From NCBI RefSeq assembly GCF_023231945.1, contig NZ_JAJLJH010000006.1, forward strand, positions 1 to 64,000: a stretch of 64,000 nucleotides of DNA, in the 5' to 3' direction. Below are positions 54,622-63,474 of this stretch, in pieces. Position numbers and translations under genes: made by a program. The notes under the pieces are model-generated. The model saw nothing but the letters and a program-made list of their open reading frames with translations. It did not search any database and was not told where the DNA came from. This DNA comes from Scleromatobacter humisilvae (lineage in GTDB: Bacteria > Pseudomonadota > Gammaproteobacteria > Burkholderiales > Burkholderiaceae_C). Positions within the stretch are counted from its first letter, which is position 1; each line of letters starts with the position of its first letter.

Positions 54622-54640
54622 GGCGGTTTCTCTCAGGTTC

Positions 54641-55336
54641 TCAGCGCACGCCGGCCGCGCCCTGTTGCGGGGCGGCGGCGTTGCGTTGCAGGATGTTGGA
54701 GAACTCGTCGCTGAAGCTGTCGAGCGCGGTGGCGATGCGGTCGATGTCGCGCGCGAAGCGGTTGTAGGCGACGACGGCCGGGATCGCGGAGAACAGGCCG
54801 ATCGCGGTGGCCACGAGCGCCTCGGCGATGCCCGGCGCCACGGTGGCCAGCGTCACCTGGGTCATGTTGGACAGGCCGACGAACGCGTTCATGATGCCCC
54901 ACACCGTGCCGAACAGGCCCACGTACGGGCTGACCGAGCCGACCGAGGCAAGGAAGCCGAGGTTGCCTTCGATCGCGTCGAGCTCGCGCTGCAGGCTGGC
55001 CTTCATCGCGCGGCGCGCGCCATCGAGCTGCGTCGCGGTGTCGAGGCGGCGGTCGCGCAGCTTCATGAACTCGCGCATGCCGCTGGAGAACAGGCGCTCC
55101 AGCGGGCCCGTCTCGGCCTGGTTGGAGGTCTGGCTGTAGAGGTCGGTCAGGCTCTTGCCGGACCAGAAGTCCTGCTCGAAGGCCTCGTTGCGGCGCTTGA
55201 TCTTGCCGAGCGATCCGAGCTTGGAGAAGATCAGGCCCCAGCTGAACAGCGACGTCAGCAGCAGCCCTGCGATGACGATCTTGACGACGATGCTGGCATG
55301 CAGCACCAGCTCGATGATGGAGAGATCCTGGTTCAT
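54641..55336 (-). CDS. tolQ: TolQ / ExbB family protein
   Basis: 231 residues with three membrane helices and the MotA/TolQ/ExbB channel signature (VGLFGTVWGIMNAF and TVAPGIAEALVATAIGLFSAIPAV). It forms the proton-channel motor with TolR. Its ATG overlaps the ybgC stop (ATGA), so translation is coupled. Confidence 0.95.
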   Translation of the reverse strand: MNQDLSIIELVLHASIVVKIVIAGLLLTSLFSWGLIFSKLGSLGKIKRRNEAFEQDFWSGKSLTDLYSQTSNQAETGPLERLFSSGMREFMKLRDRRLDTATQLDGARRAMKASLQRELDAIEGNLGFLASVGSVSPYVGLFGTVWGIMNAFVGLSNMTQVTLATVAPGIAEALVATAIGLFSAIPAVVAYNRFARDIDRIATALDSFSDEFSNILQRNAAAPQQGAAGVR

Positions 55337-55755
55337 TCAATCGCCTCGAAGATGGGGCTGGGGATGCGGTGGGGTTTCATGGTGGCGCGCGCGACGCAGC
55401 CGATGCGGATGTCGCCCTCGGCGAGCAGCCGGTCGCCGCACCAGGCCTGCTGGGCGATGCGCAGGCTGGCGCGTCCGCGCTCGCGCACGTCGACGGTGAT
55501 GATCAGCTGGTCGTCCAGCCGCGCCGGCCGCAGGTAGCGCACCGTCGTCTCCTGCACGACGAACATGCAGCCGGTGGTGTCCACCATCTCCTGCTGGCTG
55601 TGACCGAGCGCGCGCAGCCACTCGGTGCGGGCGCGCTCGAAGAACTTCAGGTAGTTGGCGTAGAACACGATGCCGCCGGCATCGGTGTCCTCCCAGTACA
55701 CCCGCACGGGGTGACGGAAATGCGGGGCCGGGGGGGAGGATTCTTCAGGTTTCAT
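55333..55755 (-). CDS. ybgC: Acyl-CoA thioesterase, YbgC family
   Basis: 140 residues, hotdog fold. The active-site aspartate lies in YWEDTDAGGIVFYANYLKFF, followed by the helix FERARTEWLRALG. YbgC hydrolyses acyl-CoA or acyl-ACP and is the standard first gene of the tol operon. The ATG at 55755 gives the family start; the longer frame to 55839 adds unrelated residues. Confidence 0.93.
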   Translation of the reverse strand: MKPEESSPPAPHFRHPVRVYWEDTDAGGIVFYANYLKFFERARTEWLRALGHSQQEMVDTTGCMFVVQETTVRYLRPARLDDQLIITVDVRERGRASLRIAQQAWCGDRLLAEGDIRIGCVARATMKPHRIPSPIFEAIE

Positions 55756-55826
55756 TGGGCGACGCGATGATACGGCACCGCACGAGGCCCTTGTTCCGCG
55801 CGCGGCCCGCACCGATGAGCAAATAT

Positions 55827-55845
55827 CGGGCCGTTGCACGGCCCG
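55827..55845 (-). terminator. Possible terminator after the tssQ-like gene
   Basis: A perfect 8-bp stem (cgggccgt at 55827-55834, acggcccg at 55838-55845) with a 3-base loop. On the minus strand it is followed by gatatttgc, only a weak T-run, so termination may be partial. It lies between the tssQ-like and ybgC genes. Confidence 0.42.
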
Positions 55846-55914
55846 TCGCCCCGACGAGCGCAGGTTCGACCAACGCGACGGCGCGAAGTTCGCTGCCGGC
55901 GCCGTTACCAGTTT

Positions 55915-56331
55915 TTACTGGCGCGATTTCAGGTAGACCGGGCCCCAGACCGGATGCCCGGCCTCGGCGTGGCTCAGCACGAAATTGGGATCGGCGGTGC
56001 GCGCGGCGCGGAACTCGGCCTCGCAGGCCGCGAGCCGGTTGCTGGTGCAGTAGACGAACGCCCGCAGCTTGTGCGCGGTGGCGACGTCGCGGTTGCTGCG
56101 CAGGCCCAGCTTCATTGCCTCGTTGGCCTGGCGTTCGACGGCCGGATAGTCGGCGTCGTCGTAGGCGCGCATCGCGCCCATCAGCGCGCGTTCGGCGGGG
56201 CGTTCAGTGAGGTCGGTCAGGCCCAGCGGCGCCTGTTGCTGCGGCGTCTCGCACGCGGTCAACGCGCCGAACACGGCCAGCGCGGCGAACGCCCGGGTGA
56301 GGCGGACAAGGCGGATCGAGGTGGTGATCAT
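55915..56331 (-). CDS. TssQ-like TPR lipoprotein
   Basis: 138 residues. A lipoprotein signal with lipobox ALTAC places it in a membrane (acylated cysteine at about residue 27). A TPR-like region follows (MRAYDDADYPAVERQANEAM, then AHKLRAFVYCTSNRLAACEAEFRAARTADP split by the helix turn), and the C-terminus AEAGHPVWGPVYL matches the family of T6SS-associated TssQ lipoproteins as I know it. It lies 23 bases after a Ser/Thr kinase gene. No T6SS core gene is in the window, so the role here is open. Confidence 0.78.
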   Translation of the reverse strand: MITTSIRLVRLTRAFAALAVFGALTACETPQQQAPLGLTDLTERPAERALMGAMRAYDDADYPAVERQANEAMKLGLRSNRDVATAHKLRAFVYCTSNRLAACEAEFRAARTADPNFVLSHAEAGHPVWGPVYLKSRQ

Positions 56332-56354
56332 CACGGCGTTGGCGAGTGGTTGGG

Positions 56355-58082
56355 TCAGGGACCGAAGCGGTGGCGCAGCGTGACCGGGCTTTCGCCGTCG
56401 ACGGTGACCGTCGTCGTGTAGGCCGGGAAGTCGGTGTTGCGCACCGTGATGGTGTGGTTGCCGGACGCCAAGGTCAAGCGTGTCAGCGGCGGCGAGATGC
56501 CCATGGGCTTGCCGTCGACCTCCACCTGGCCCCACGGACTCACCGCCAGCTGCACGACGCCCTCGGCGAGCACCGCGGAGATCGGCACGCCCTCGGTGAC
56601 GGTGGCCACGGCCATGGCCTTGCGCCGGCGCGCGGCTTCGGCCTTGCTGACGACGGTCTTCCCGCCGGTGGCGTCGCTGGCGCCCGCTGCGGTGGTCGCG
56701 ATGGCGGGAGCGGCGACAGCGGACGCGGGCGGCGCGGTGACGGCGTCAGGCGCTGCCGCACTTGCGCCGGCGGACTGCGTGGCGGCGGTCGACGCCGCAG
56801 CCGCGGCGGAAGCGGCCGCGGCGGCCTCCTCTGCGGCGGCGGCGGCCGCGGAGATCGTGACCGCCGACGGCGGCGCCTCCGCGACGCGGACCGCGGCGGG
56901 CGCGCTGGCGGCCGGCGGGATGGCCGCGACGTCCGGAGTCGCCCCGCCGAACTTCATCCAGGCCAGCCCGGCACCGAGCGCGATGATCGCGAGGCCCGCC
57001 AGCGGCAGTGCGAGGCGCGCCATGCGCTTGCCTGCCGGCTCGGCGGCCTGTCCGCGGGCGTCGTTGCGCAGCGCTCGCGCCTCGGCCGAGTCGACCCAGT
57101 GGCGCAGCTCCATCGACAGGTGGCGCGCCGACGGGTAGCGCTGGTCGGGGTCGTGCGCCATCGCGCGGCTCGCGATCACCGAGAGCCCCAGCGGGATCTT
57201 GGGCGACACGCGGTGCGGCGGCACGGCGTCGCCGGCCTTGACGGCCGACGTGATCTCCTCGAGCGAGCTGCCCTCGAACGGCTTCTTGCCCACCAGCAGT
57301 TCGTACAGCACGACGCCCAGGGAATAGACGTCGCTGCGGCGATCCACCGAGCGGCCGTCCATCTGCTCCGGCGCCAGGTAGTAGGGCGAGCCGGCCATCG
57401 CGCCTTCGAGCGCGGGCACGTCGCGGTGCGCGACGCGCGCAATGCCGAAGTCCAGCACCTTCGGGTGCATGCGGCCGGTCATGAAGATGTTGGCCGGCTT
57501 GACGTCGCAATGCACGACGCCCTTGCGATGCGCGTAGGCGAGCGCGTCGGCGACGCGGCGCACGACCTGCGCCGCCTCGATCGGGCCCGGGCGCACGCCT
57601 TGTTGCAGCAGGTGGCGCAGGTCCTGGCCTTGCAGCCGCTCCATGGCGATGTAGACGCCGGTGTCGGACGGCCCGGCGTCGAACACGGTGACGATGTGCG
57701 GGTGCGACAGGCCGGCGGCGGCGCGCGCCTCGTTCAGGAACAGCGCGTCGAGCGCCTCGCGGGCGGCCGGGTCGGCGTCGATGTGCAGGGTCTTGAGCGC
57801 CACTGTGCGCGACAGCAGCGGATCCCACGCGGCATAGACGGTGCCGAGCCCGCCCTTGCCCAGGATGGTCTTGAGCGCGTAGCGCCCGACATGGCCGATG
57901 CTTTCGCTCTCGACGATGGGCGCGGCGCCGGACAACACGGGTGCCGGCGGCGGCTGGAGGACGCCGTCGGGCGACTGCGCCTGGGCCATGCGCGCCGCCG
58001 CGGCGTCATCGACGACCGTCGTTTCGAAGCTCGAGTCGGTGGCGTCCACCGTCTCGGCGCGCCTGAAGAGATTCCATCGCAT
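56355..58082 (-). CDS. Membrane Ser/Thr protein kinase with PEGA domain
   Basis: 575 residues. The kinase domain covers about 66-335: GKGGLGTVYAAW loop, lysine in VALKTLH, catalytic HCDVKPANIF (191-200) with Cys where Arg is usual, and DFG (211-213). A membrane helix lies at about 362-384. A long Ala-rich linker (about 385-495) leads to a PEGA-type C-terminal domain (about 505-575) in the periplasm. Such kinases accompany T6SS clusters in some Burkholderiales, and here the gene is followed by a TssQ-like lipoprotein gene, probably in one operon. Confidence 0.88.
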   Translation of the reverse strand: MRWNLFRRAETVDATDSSFETTVVDDAAAARMAQAQSPDGVLQPPPAPVLSGAAPIVESESIGHVGRYALKTILGKGGLGTVYAAWDPLLSRTVALKTLHIDADPAAREALDALFLNEARAAAGLSHPHIVTVFDAGPSDTGVYIAMERLQGQDLRHLLQQGVRPGPIEAAQVVRRVADALAYAHRKGVVHCDVKPANIFMTGRMHPKVLDFGIARVAHRDVPALEGAMAGSPYYLAPEQMDGRSVDRRSDVYSLGVVLYELLVGKKPFEGSSLEEITSAVKAGDAVPPHRVSPKIPLGLSVIASRAMAHDPDQRYPSARHLSMELRHWVDSAEARALRNDARGQAAEPAGKRMARLALPLAGLAIIALGAGLAWMKFGGATPDVAAIPPAASAPAAVRVAEAPPSAVTISAAAAAAEEAAAAASAAAAASTAATQSAGASAAAPDAVTAPPASAVAAPAIATTAAGASDATGGKTVVSKAEAARRRKAMAVATVTEGVPISAVLAEGVVQLAVSPWGQVEVDGKPMGISPPLTRLTLASGNHTITVRNTDFPAYTTTVTVDGESPVTLRHRFGP

Positions 58083-58147
58083 GGGCGGAAGTTAACCGAT
58101 GGTGGCCAGGGAATATTGGCCGAATAAGGGGAAGATACCCTGCACGA

Positions 58148-58161
58148 TGACACAAATGTCA
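58148..58161. promoter_or_regulatory. Palindrome upstream of the Ser/Thr kinase gene
   Basis: TGACA-caaa-TGTCA is a perfect 5-bp inverted repeat at 58148-58161, about 66 bases before the kinase ATG. No -10/-35 pair with standard spacing overlaps it. It may be a regulator site; chance is possible. Confidence 0.35.
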
Positions 58162-58205
58162 CCCGTCTGGCGATTGCATCACGCTTGTCGGCAGGGTTGA
58201 AAGGA

Positions 58206-59390
58206 TCAACGGTCGAGTTCGCGAGCCAGCCGTCTGACGGTTTCCTGAAGTTGGGGCATCGCCGTCGCGAACGATAACCTGAAGTAGGTGCTCGCATGCG
58301 CGGGGCCGAAGTCCTTGCCGGGCGTCAGGGCGACGTGGGCGGTCTTCATCAGCTGCATCGCGAAATCCCAGCTGCTGCTGGCGAATCGGCTGCAATCGGC
58401 CCAGACGTAAAAGGCGCCGTCCGGCACGACCGGAACCTGAATCCCCAGTTTCTGCAGCGCCGGCACGATGAAATCGCGGCGCTCGCGAAACGCCGCGCGC
58501 CGGTGCTCGCATTCGGCCAGGCTGTCGGCGTCGAAACACGCGATCGCCGCATGCTGGGCGATCGAGCTGGCGCAGATGTAGAGGTTCTGCGCCAGGCGTT
58601 CCACCGGCTCGACCAGCGCCTCCGGCAGCACCAGCCAGCCCAGGCGCCAGCCGGTCATGCTGAAGTACTTGGAGAAGCTGTTGACCGAGACGATGTCGTC
58701 GCCGAGCGCCAGCGCGCAGCGCTCGAACGCCGGGTCGTAGCTCAGGCCCTGGTAGATCTCGTCGACGATGGCGATGCCGCCCTTTTCTCGCACGACCTCG
58801 ACGATGCGCGCAAGCTCGTCTGGCGCGATCGACGTGCCGGTCGGGTTCGACGGCGTGGCCAGCAGCACGCCGCGCGTGTGCGGCGTCCAGTGCTCGCGCA
58901 CGTGCGCCGCATCGAGCTGGAAGCGCGAGGCGGGCGTCGTCGGCACCAGGCGCGCGGTGGCGCCGGTGGCGGCCACGAAGTGGCGGTTGCACGGGTAGCT
59001 CGGGTCCGGCATCAGCACCTCGTCGCCAGCCTCGAACAGCGCCTGGCAGACGAGCTGCAGCCCCGCCGACGCGCCCGCCGTGACGACGATGCGGCGCGCC
59101 GGCACGTCCACGCCCCAGCGGGTCGCGTACCAGCGGCTGATGCGCTCCCGCAGCGCGGGCAGGCCGACGGCGTCGGTGTATTGCGTGCGTCCGGCGCGCA
59201 GGGCGACCTCGGCGGCGGCGATGACCGGCGCGGGCGCGGTGAAGTCCGGCTCGCCGATGTTCAGGTAGATCATCGGCTCGCCGCCGAGCGCCGGATCGCA
59301 TTCCGGCGAGCGCGCGATCTCCTGCGCCACCTTGGCGCACTCCATCACGTAGAACGGGTCGATGTGGGCGAGGCGGCCGGCGAGCTTCAT
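58206..59390 (-). CDS. Pyridoxal-phosphate aminotransferase (class I/II)
   Basis: 394 residues, fold type I. The PLP lysine is in SFSKYFSMTGWRLGW, and substrate-binding NIGEPDF and PSNPTGTS are present. It is an aspartate/aromatic-type transaminase of the branch found after nusB in Burkholderiales; the amino donor is not fixed. The ATG at 59390 lies four bases after the nusB stop, so it is the last gene of the rib-nusB operon. Confidence 0.9.
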   Translation of the reverse strand: MKLAGRLAHIDPFYVMECAKVAQEIARSPECDPALGGEPMIYLNIGEPDFTAPAPVIAAAEVALRAGRTQYTDAVGLPALRERISRWYATRWGVDVPARRIVVTAGASAGLQLVCQALFEAGDEVLMPDPSYPCNRHFVAATGATARLVPTTPASRFQLDAAHVREHWTPHTRGVLLATPSNPTGTSIAPDELARIVEVVREKGGIAIVDEIYQGLSYDPAFERCALALGDDIVSVNSFSKYFSMTGWRLGWLVLPEALVEPVERLAQNLYICASSIAQHAAIACFDADSLAECEHRRAAFRERRDFIVPALQKLGIQVPVVPDGAFYVWADCSRFASSSWDFAMQLMKTAHVALTPGKDFGPAHASTYFRLSFATAMPQLQETVRRLARELDR

Positions 59391-59394
59391 GCGT

Positions 59395-59877
59395 TCAACG
59401 GCCCTTGGCCTGCACCTCGACGGGCCGGAGGTCGCCGGCGGTCTTGTCGAGGACGCCGTTGACGTACTTGTGCCCGTCGGTGCCGCCGAAGCTCTTGGCG
59501 AGCTCGACTGCCTCGTTGATCGCGACCTTGTACGGGATGTCGAGGCAGTGCTTCAGCTCGTACGCGCCGATCATCAGCACGCCGTGTTCGACCGGCGACA
59601 GCTCGGTCGTCTTGCGGTCGACGAACTTGGCGAGCACGGCGTCGAGGTCGGCGGCCTCGGCGATGCAGCCGTGCAGCAGCGCGTCGAAGTGCGCGCGGTC
59701 GGCCTTGTCGAAGCCTTCCTGCTCGCGCATGTGGGCGTCGATCACGCCGGCGTCGGTGCCGGAGACCAGCCATTCGTACAGGCCCTGCAGCGCGATCTCG
59801 CGCGAGCGGCGGCGGGCGGACTTCGGCTTGGCGGGCTTCTCGGCGGGCTGGGCGTTCTTCTCGGGGGCGGCGTTCAT
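59395..59877 (-). CDS. nusB: Transcription antitermination protein NusB
   Basis: 160 residues. After a Lys/Ala-rich N-terminal extension (about 25 residues) comes the all-helical NusB fold ([15 protein letters not shown], then [21 protein letters not shown]). NusB binds boxA RNA with NusE in rRNA antitermination. Its ATG overlaps the ribH stop (ATGA). Confidence 0.95.
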   Translation of the reverse strand: MNAAPEKNAQPAEKPAKPKSARRRSREIALQGLYEWLVSGTDAGVIDAHMREQEGFDKADRAHFDALLHGCIAEAADLDAVLAKFVDRKTTELSPVEHGVLMIGAYELKHCLDIPYKVAINEAVELAKSFGGTDGHKYVNGVLDKTAGDLRPVEVQAKGR

Positions 59878-60338
59878 AGCAGGTCGTCCATCAGGTTGGC
59901 CATCTCGACGGCGACGCGCGCGGCGTCGCGCGCCTTGTCCTCGACGCGGGCCAGCGCCTGGGCTTCGTTCTCGACGGTGAGGATCGCGTTGGCGATCGGC
60001 ACCTGGTGGTCGAGCGACACGCGCGTGACGCCCGCGCCGCTCTCGTTGGACACCAGCTCGAAGTGGTAGGTCTCGCCGCGGATGATGCAGCCGATCGCGA
60101 CGAGCGCGTCGTAGTCGTCCTGGTCGGCCATCGCCTTCAGTGCGATCGGCACCTCGAGGGCGCCGGGCACGGTGATGGTCGTGACGTGCTTGGGCTGCAC
60201 GCCGAGCGCCAGCAGCTCGGCGTGGCAGACCTCGGCCATGCGCGAGGTGATCGCGTCGTTGAAGCGGGCGCGCACGATCCCGATGACGAGGTCGCGGCCG
60301 TCCAGATCGGTTGCGTTGCCTTGATCAGCAGCTTGCAT
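59874..60338 (-). CDS. ribH: 6,7-dimethyl-8-ribityllumazine synthase
   Basis: 154 residues. Active-site segments [25 protein letters not shown] and [12 protein letters not shown] are intact. It joins the ribBA product with the ribD product to give lumazine, the penultimate step of riboflavin synthesis. It forms a coupled pair with nusB and follows ribBA. Confidence 0.96.
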   Translation of the reverse strand: MQAADQGNATDLDGRDLVIGIVRARFNDAITSRMAEVCHAELLALGVQPKHVTTITVPGALEVPIALKAMADQDDYDALVAIGCIIRGETYHFELVSNESGAGVTRVSLDHQVPIANAILTVENEAQALARVEDKARDAARVAVEMANLMDDLL

Positions 60339-60419
60339 CGGGGGACTCCAGGAAAAAAGAACGGATAAAGAACGAGGCCTTGTCGTCGGCGACGACGCGG
60401 CAGGAAACGGACGCGCGTC

Positions 60420-61526
60420 TTATGCGGCGTCGGCGGTCGTGATGAAACTGGAAACCTCGAGGCCGTAGCCGGTCATGCTGGGCATGCGGCGCGGCTGGCC
60501 CAGCAGCTGCATGCGCGTGACGCCCAGCTCGCGCAGGATCTGCGCGCCCACGCCGTAGGTGCGCAGGTCGACCGGCCGCTTCTCGACCGGCTCGCACGGA
60601 TCGCCCTGCGGCATCAGCTGCGCGACGAGGTGGTCGGCCGGTTCGCCGCAATTGAGCAGCACGGCGACGCCCTGTCCGCGCTTCTCGATCGCGGCCAGCG
60701 CCTGCGGCAGCGGCCACGAGTGCTTGCCGCAGGACGAGTCGAGCAGGTCGATTGCGGAGAACGGCTCGTGCACGCGCACCGGCACCTCGTCGCCGGCCTT
60801 CCAGCTGCCCTTGACGAGCGCCATGTGCGCGCCGCCGGAGCGGTCGCGGAACAGGTGGCAGTCGAAGTTGCCGTACGGCGTGTTCAGCGCGCGCTTGCCG
60901 ACGGCCGTGATCAGCGATTCGTGGCGGCTGCGATGATGGATCAGGTCGGCGATCGTGCCGATCAGCAGGCCGTGCTCCTTGGCGAAGATCTCGAGGTCCG
61001 GCAGGCGCGCCATCGTGCCGTCCTCGTTCATCACCTCGCAGATGACGGCCGAGGGCATCAGGCCGGCCATCGCGGCCATGTCGCAGCCGGCTTCGGTATG
61101 GCCGGCGCGCATCAGCACGCCGCCGTCCTGCGCCTGCAGCGGGAAGATGTGGCCGGGCTGCACGAGGTCGGACGGCTTCGCGCCGCGCGCGACGGCGGCC
61201 TGCACGGTACGCGCGCGGTCGGCGGCCGAGATGCCGGTGGTCACGCCCTCGGCGGCCTCGATGGACACCGTGAACGCGGTGCCGTGCGGCGAGCCGTTGC
61301 GCGACGCCATCGGCGGCAGGTGCAGGCGCTCGCACATCTCGCGCGTCATCGTCAGGCAGATCAGGCCGCGCGCATGGCGGGCCATGAAGTTGATCGCCTC
61401 GGGCGTGACGAATTCGGCCGCCAGGACCAGGTCGCCCTCGTTCTCGCGATCCTCCTCGTCGACAAGGATGATCATGCGGCCCGCGGCCAATTCGTTGACG
61501 AGTGCGGAAACAGGAGAGATGGGCAT
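60420..61526 (-). CDS. ribBA: 3,4-dihydroxy-2-butanone 4-phosphate synthase / GTP cyclohydrolase II-like
   Basis: 368 residues. The N-terminal RibB half (about 1-205) has DEEDRENEGDL, RHARGLICL and HTEAGCDMA, all intact. The C-terminal RibA-like half (about 210-365) lacks the three zinc cysteines of true GTP cyclohydrolase II and has only a RibA-like frame (TYGVGAQILRELGV), so that activity is probably lost, as in many Burkholderiales. A separate ribA would then be needed. It is 46 bases after ribD. Confidence 0.9.
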   Translation of the reverse strand: MPISPVSALVNELAAGRMIILVDEEDRENEGDLVLAAEFVTPEAINFMARHARGLICLTMTREMCERLHLPPMASRNGSPHGTAFTVSIEAAEGVTTGISAADRARTVQAAVARGAKPSDLVQPGHIFPLQAQDGGVLMRAGHTEAGCDMAAMAGLMPSAVICEVMNEDGTMARLPDLEIFAKEHGLLIGTIADLIHHRSRHESLITAVGKRALNTPYGNFDCHLFRDRSGGAHMALVKGSWKAGDEVPVRVHEPFSAIDLLDSSCGKHSWPLPQALAAIEKRGQGVAVLLNCGEPADHLVAQLMPQGDPCEPVEKRPVDLRTYGVGAQILRELGVTRMQLLGQPRRMPSMTGYGLEVSSFITTADAA

Positions 61527-61572
61527 GCGGCGATTGTAGGCGGCGGACCAGGGTTTCCCAGGGGCAGGGCCT

Positions 61573-62667
61573 CTATACGCGTGGGCTTCGTGCAAGGATG
61601 CGCAGGTCGGCGCCGACTCTGGTGGCGTCGTGGAAATCGAACGCGAGTCCCTGGGCCAGCGATTCGAACGGGCCGAGGTCGGCCATCCCGCGACCCGCGC
61701 CCAGCAGCGTCGGCGCCAGGTACAGCAGCAGTTCGTCGACGCGGCCCGTTCGCAGCAGGGCGGCGTTGAGGCGCGCGCCGGCCTCGACGTGCACCTCGTT
61801 GATGTGGCGGTGGGCGAGATCGTCCAGCACGGTCTCGAGATCGAGCCGCCCGTCCGCGGCCGGCACGTCGACGATCTCGGCGCCGCGCGCCTCGAGCGCG
61901 GCACGCCGGCCGGCGTCGCGGGACGCCGTGAACAAAACAGGTGGCGAGGCGGCGTCGAACAGCCGCGCCGTGGGCGGCGTGTCCAGGCGCGCATCGACGA
62001 CGCAGCGCAGCGGCTGCCTGGCCGTCTCCACGAGCCGCACGTCCAGCGACGGGTCGTCGGCCAGCACGGTTCCGATGCCCGTGAGCACCGCGCCCGCGCG
62101 CTTGCGGAACGCGTGGCCGTCCGCGCGCGCGTCCGCGCCGGTGATCCACTGGCTGGCGCCGTTGGGCAGCGCGGTGCGGCCGTCCAGCGACGCGGCGATC
62201 TTCATGCGCACCCACGGCCGGCCGCGTTCCATGCGCGAGAAGAAGCCGATGTTCAACTCGCGGGCGCGCAGCGCGACGTCGTCCGGCGCGCGACCGATGG
62301 CGATGCCGGCCGCGGCGATGCGCGCCGTGCCCTGGCCGTTGACGAGCGGGTTCGGGTCGCCGACGGCGATCTCGACCCGGCCGACGCCGGCCGCCACCAG
62401 CGCGTCGCAGCACGGCGGCGTGCGGCCGTGGTGGGCGCAGGGCTCGAGCGTCACGTAGACGGTGGCGCCGCGCACGTCGTGGCCACGGGCCTGGGCGTCG
62501 CGCAGCGCCATGACCTCCGCGTGCGGGCCGCCCGCGGCCTGCGTGTGGCCCTGGCCGAGGACGGTCGCGCCGTCGGCCGACACGATCAGGCAGCCGACGC
62601 GCGGGTTCGGATCGGACAGGCCGACCGCGTGCTCGGCCAGCGCCAGCGTCAAAAGCCAGGGTTTCAT
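61573..62667 (-). CDS. ribD: Riboflavin biosynthesis deaminase/reductase
   Basis: 364 residues. The deaminase half has the zinc motif HAEVMAL and PCAHHGRTPPC; the reductase half has KIAASLDGRTAL and GAGRGMADLGPF near the end. It deaminates and then reduces the pyrimidine intermediate. ATG at 62667. No FMN riboswitch is visible upstream. It heads the ribD-ribBA-ribH-nusB-aminotransferase operon; ribE, usually second, is absent. Confidence 0.94.
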   Translation of the reverse strand: MKPWLLTLALAEHAVGLSDPNPRVGCLIVSADGATVLGQGHTQAAGGPHAEVMALRDAQARGHDVRGATVYVTLEPCAHHGRTPPCCDALVAAGVGRVEIAVGDPNPLVNGQGTARIAAAGIAIGRAPDDVALRARELNIGFFSRMERGRPWVRMKIAASLDGRTALPNGASQWITGADARADGHAFRKRAGAVLTGIGTVLADDPSLDVRLVETARQPLRCVVDARLDTPPTARLFDAASPPVLFTASRDAGRRAALEARGAEIVDVPAADGRLDLETVLDDLAHRHINEVHVEAGARLNAALLRTGRVDELLLYLAPTLLGAGRGMADLGPFESLAQGLAFDFHDATRVGADLRILARSPRV

Positions 62668-62796
62668 CGAGGATCGTCCGGTTGCCGCGCGCGCCTGCGC
62701 CGGTTTTCGGGACGGATGGCGGGCTGCGCCGTCCCGGGGGATGATTTTCCATGACGGCGACTGAACAATCGGCGGCTTGCCTTTCGAGACCGCGAA

Positions 62797-63360
62797 ATGT
62801 CCATTCCGTCCCTTTGCCCGCGCCGCCGTCCGGCGCCCGGCTTCACCCTGATCGAGCTGGCCATCGTGCTCGCGATCGTCGCCATCCTTCTGCGCGTGGC
62901 GGCGCCGGGCATGTCGCGCAGCGTCGCCGCGCGGGCGCTGGCGGCGCAATCGTCCGAGTTCATGGCCGCATTGCGCTTCGCGCGCGCCACGGCGATGCAG
63001 CGCGGCATGGTCGTCACGATGTGCGCCAGCTTGCCGGGCGGCCCGCCGCTGGCCTGCCAGGGCCCGCACGCGGCCGACTGGCACAACGGCTGGATCGTGT
63101 TCGCCGACCGCGACCGCCACGGCACGCCCGACGCGAGCACGCCGCTGCTGCGCGTCCAGCAGGCCCTCCTGCGCAGCGGCGGTGTCGCGGGCACGCGCGG
63201 CAGCATCAGCTTCACGGCGGCGGGCTACAGCACCGACGCGGCGTCGCACTTCCTGTTCAGTCCGCCGGCGGAGGCCGCGCTCGACGCGCCGCCGGCCGTC
63301 ATGGTCTGCGTGAGCAAGCAGGGCCGGCCGCGCCTGGCCGGCACGGGGGCGTGCGATTGA
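62797..63360 (+). CDS. GspH/FimT family pseudopilin
   Basis: 187 residues. A type IV prepilin signal is clear: basic leader, G-FTLIEL cleavage site near residue 15, then a hydrophobic helix. The C-terminal domain has two paired cysteines (MCASL and ACQGP) and a third and fourth (VCVSK, GACD). It is a minor pilin of the FimT/GspH group, acting at the pilus or pseudopilus tip. It is divergent from ribD. Confidence 0.9.
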   Translation: MSIPSLCPRRRPAPGFTLIELAIVLAIVAILLRVAAPGMSRSVAARALAAQSSEFMAALRFARATAMQRGMVVTMCASLPGGPPLACQGPHAADWHNGWIVFADRDRHGTPDASTPLLRVQQALLRSGGVAGTRGSISFTAAGYSTDAASHFLFSPPAEAALDAPPAVMVCVSKQGRPRLAGTGACD

Positions 63361-63474
63361 GCGCCGTGCATCCGGTGGCCGTGTCCGTCCGTCGTGAAGC
63401 GGCGCGACCGCCAGACCCGTTACATTCAGAATCGCCACGGCGTCCCTTGCCCGCGCCGGGCCGTTCCCGCCAAC

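Noticed and set aside
62668-62796. Possible FMN riboswitch upstream of ribD
   Set aside because: The segment lacks the conserved RFN bases (no GGGCAGGG-like or CCGAC-type elements in order) and is only about 130 bases shared with a divergent gene.
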